Positions 60,960 to 64,000 of a stretch of DNA of 64,000 nt are shown here, one piece after another. Source of the DNA: Paragordius varius (Eukaryota > Nematomorpha); assembly GCA_964247055.1 (NCBI GenBank), contig OZ176054.1, forward strand, positions 10,416,001 through 10,480,000, written 5' to 3'. The translations under genes were made by a program, and so were the position numbers. Below the pieces are notes generated by a model. The model did not search any database, had not been told where the DNA came from, and saw nothing but the letters and a program-made list of their open reading frames with translations. Within the stretch, counting starts at the first letter, position 1. Every line of letters begins with the position of its first letter.

Positions 60960-63900
60960 AACGGTGCATTCATGCTAATTTATTGTTTACTTGGGGGAAA
61001 AATAGATTTAAAAAATTATTTTTGTGGACTTTGTTTTTTTAGAAAAAAATGGCATTTTACGGGGGGAGCGGGTAAAAAGAGGGCCTAAATCAAAAAAGTG
61101 ACTCGACTATGTTCGGCGCAATCGAAAATAAGTAAACAAAAATCATATTTAAAATTGAATGGTCCAACACGTTCTCCAAAAAATTGACTTAACCCATTTT
61201 TCACACGGGGTGGGCCCAAACTGGGGACCTAATTCCAAAAAAGGGCGAAGCTATTGTCGGGGCATTCATTAATGATTAAATTTTTTCGATGTTTGGATTT
61301 GATTGGGTTCACCGGTTTTCCGGAAACAGATCACAAAGTTATATCGAAAATCAATTTTTAGCGGGTAGCTCCTTACCCAGCAGCTATCATCAAATAAACG
61401 GTAGACTAAAATTTTTGCCTTTTAACAGGGAATACGTGGAATCCATATAGAATTTTTACGGTCTCATACCTAGGGCGAAAAATCGATTTAAAAAATTATT
61501 TTTGTGGACTTTGTTTTTTGAGAAAGGTGGCATTTTACGGGGGGAGCGGGTAAAAAGAGGGCCTAAATCAAAAAAGTGACTCGACTATGTTCGGCGCAAT
61601 CTAAAAAAAGTAAACAAAAATCATATTTGAAATTGAATGGTCCAACACGTTCTCCAAAAAATTGACTTAACCCATTTTTCACACAGGGTGGGCCCAAACT
61701 GGGGACCTAATTCCAAAAAAGGGCGAAGCTATTGTCGGGGCATTCATATTTTTTCGATATTTGGATTTGATTGGGTCTACCGGTTTTCCTGTACCAGATC
61801 ACAAAGCCAGCATCTTCCATTTTTATAAATATATAGATTACCATAAATAATGTATTAATATCCATATATCTTTTAACATGCTATACATATGATAGATACT
61901 CCTTACTCAGCATCTATCATCAAAGAAACGCTTGACTAAAATTTTTGCCTTTTAACAGGGAATACGTGGAATCCATATAGAATTTTTACGTTCTCATACC
62001 TAGGGCGAAAAATCGATTTAAAAAATTATTTTTGTGGACTTTGTTTTTTTTGAAAAAAAATGGCATTTTACGGGGGGAGCGGGTAAAAAGAGGGCCTAAA
62101 TCAAAAAAGTGACTCGACTATGTTCGGCGCAATCTAAAATAAGTAAACAAAAATCATATTTGAAATTGAATGGTCCAACACGTTCTCCAAAAAATTGACT
62201 TAACCCATTTTTCACACAGGGTGGGCCCAAACTGGGGACCTAATTCCAAAAAAGGGCGAAGCTATTGTCGGGGCATTCATTAATGATTAAATTTTTTCGA
62301 TGTTTGGATTTGATTGGGTTCACCGGTTTTCCGGAAACAGATCACAAAGTTATAAAAATCAGTTTTTAGCGGGTAGCTCCTTACCCGCCAGCTATCATCA
62401 AATAAACGGTAGACTAAAATTTTTGCCTTTTAACAGGGAATACGTGGAATCCATATAGAATTTTTACGTTCTCATACCTAGGGCGAAAAATCGATTTAAA
62501 AAATTATTTTTGTGGACTTTGTTTTTTTTGAGAAAGGTGGCATTTTACGGGGGGAGCGGGTAAAAAGAGGGCCTAAATCAAAAAAGTGACTCGACTATGT
62601 TCGGCGCAATCTAAAAAAAGTAAACAAAAATCATATTTGAAATTGAATGGTCCAACACGTTCTCCAAAAAATTGACTTAACCCATTTTTCACACAGGGTG
62701 GGCCCAAACTGGGGACCTAATTCCAAAAAAGGGCGAAGCTATTGTCGGGGCATTCATATTTTTTCGATATTTGGATTTGATTGGGTCTACCGGTTTTCCT
62801 GTACCAGATCACAAAGCCAGCATCTTCCATTTTTATAAATATATAGATTACCATAAATAATGTATTAATATCCATATATCTTTTAACATGCTATACATAT
62901 GATAGATACTCCTTACTCAGCATCTATCATCAAAGAAACGCTTGACTAAAATTTTTGCCTTTTAACAGGGAATACGTGGAATCCATATAGAATTTTTACG
63001 TTCTCATACCTAGGGCGAAAAATCGATTTAAAAAATTATTTTTGTGGACTTTGTTTTTTTTGAAAAAAAATGGCATTTTACGGGGGGAGCGGGTAAAAAG
63101 AGGGCCTAAATGAAAAAAGTGACTCGACTATGTTCGGCGCAATCTAAAATAAGTAAACAAAAATCATATTTGAAATTGAATGGTCCAACACGTTCTCCAA
63201 AAAATTGACTTAACCCATTTTTCACACAGGGTGGGCCCAAACTGGGGACCTAATTCCAAAAAAGGGCGAAGCTATTGTCGGGGCATTCATTAATGATTAA
63301 ATTTTTTCGATGTTTGGATTTGATTGGGTTCACCGGTTTTCCGGAAACAGATCACAAAGTTATAAAAATCAGTTTTTAGCGGGTAGCTCCTTACCCGCCA
63401 GCTATCATCAAATAAACGGTAGACTAAAATTTTTGCCTTTTAACAGGGAATACGTGGAATCCATATAGAATTTTTACGGTCTCATACCTAGGGCGAAAAA
63501 TCGATTTAAAAAATTATTTTTGTGGACTTTGTTTTTTGAAAAAAATGGCATTTTACGGGGGGAGCGGGTAAAAAGAGGGCCTAAATCAAAAAAGTGACTC
63601 GACTATGTTCGGCGCAATCTAAAAAAAGTAAACAAAAATCATATTTGAAATTGAATGGTCCAACACGTTCTCCAAAAAATTGACTTAACCCATTTTTCAC
63701 ACAGGGTGGGCCCAAACTGGGGACCTAATTCCAAAAAAGGGCGAAGCTATTGTCGGGGCATTCATATTTTTTCGATATTTGGATTTGATTGGGTCTACCG
63801 GTTTTCCTGTACCAGATCACAAAGCCAGCATCTTCCATTTTTATAAATATATAGATTACCATAAATAATGTATTAATATCCATATATCTTTTAACATGCT

Positions 63901-64000
63901 ATACATATGATAGATACTCCTTACTCAGCATCTATCATCAAAGAAACGCTTGACTAAAATTTTTGCCTTTTAACAGGGAATACGTGGAATCCATATAGAA
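60960..64000 (+). repeat. higher-order satellite, dimer of about 1010 bp
   Basis: The landmark GGTCCAACACGTTCTCC recurs at about 61161, 61639, 62172, 62649, 63182 and 63658. Spacings alternate about 477 and 533, so two monomer types (with GGTTCACCGGTTTTCCGG or GGTCTACCGGTTTTCCTG) alternate as a dimer. Copies of each type are nearly identical, implying recent amplification. Repeated 63-codon ORFs at 61637, 62647 and 63655 are a by-product. The array continues beyond the window. Confidence 0.95.

Noticed and set aside
61637-63846. Three identical 63-codon ORFs (MVQHVLQKIDLTHF...)
   Set aside because: They recur once per satellite dimer; identity reflects the repeat, and the diverged block at 8 kb does not conserve the frame.
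60960-64000. Hammerhead-ribozyme satellite (retrozyme or Penelope type)
   Set aside because: No CTGATGA...GAAAC core was found on either strand of the unit.

Overview
This is a very AT-rich nuclear window from an animal. It has spliced genes, a eukaryotic tRNA gene and a dense load of DNA transposons. The one conserved gene, Hrs/HGS, and the repeat profile (BED-finger hAT elements, MITEs, a tRNA-derived SINE) fit an insect. A gene built almost entirely from tiny phase-1 exons recalls the architecture of aphid 'bicycle' effector genes, so a sap-sucking hemipteran is my best guess. The species is not identifiable from the sequence alone.

Layout. 1-10 kb: mostly non-coding DNA with one unexplained 128-codon ORF, a MITE, a tRNA-derived SINE, a decayed hAT transposon (4153-6555) and an old, inverted, diverged block of the satellite seen at the other end of the window (8050-9960). 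10430-10503: tRNA-Thr(AGT), minus strand. 10.5-18 kb: gene-poor, with non-autonomous hAT, piggyBac-like and Tc1/mariner-like elements. 18.6-32.9 kb, plus strand: five repeated modules of short exons encoding sequon-rich peptides, spread by a roughly 3.3 kb tandem duplication (18.0-21.4 and 22.5-25.6 kb). A LINE fragment sits at the duplication junction, and a 3.25 kb hAT element lies immediately upstream of one exon. 33.7-41.4 kb, plus strand: eighteen phase-compatible small exons encoding a Gly/Ala-rich then acidic protein. This is either a second gene or the continuation of the first. 42.5-59.1 kb, minus strand: a complete Hrs gene, 18 coding exons and 864 codons. It has VHS, FYVE, UIM, a PSAP motif, the helical core and a C-terminal LISFD, and its introns are packed with MITEs and fold-back elements. 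59.6-60.8 kb: repeats. 60.96-64.0 kb: a young higher-order satellite (dimer about 1010 bp) that runs off the window.

How the parts relate. Hrs is ordinary endosomal housekeeping machinery (ESCRT-0). The plus-strand microexon gene or genes converge on it tail to tail and look lineage-specific. The upstream modules carry an N-glycosylation sequon in nearly every exon, which points to a secreted or surface protein, but no first exon or signal peptide could be assigned. That microexon locus is the most likely undescribed system here.
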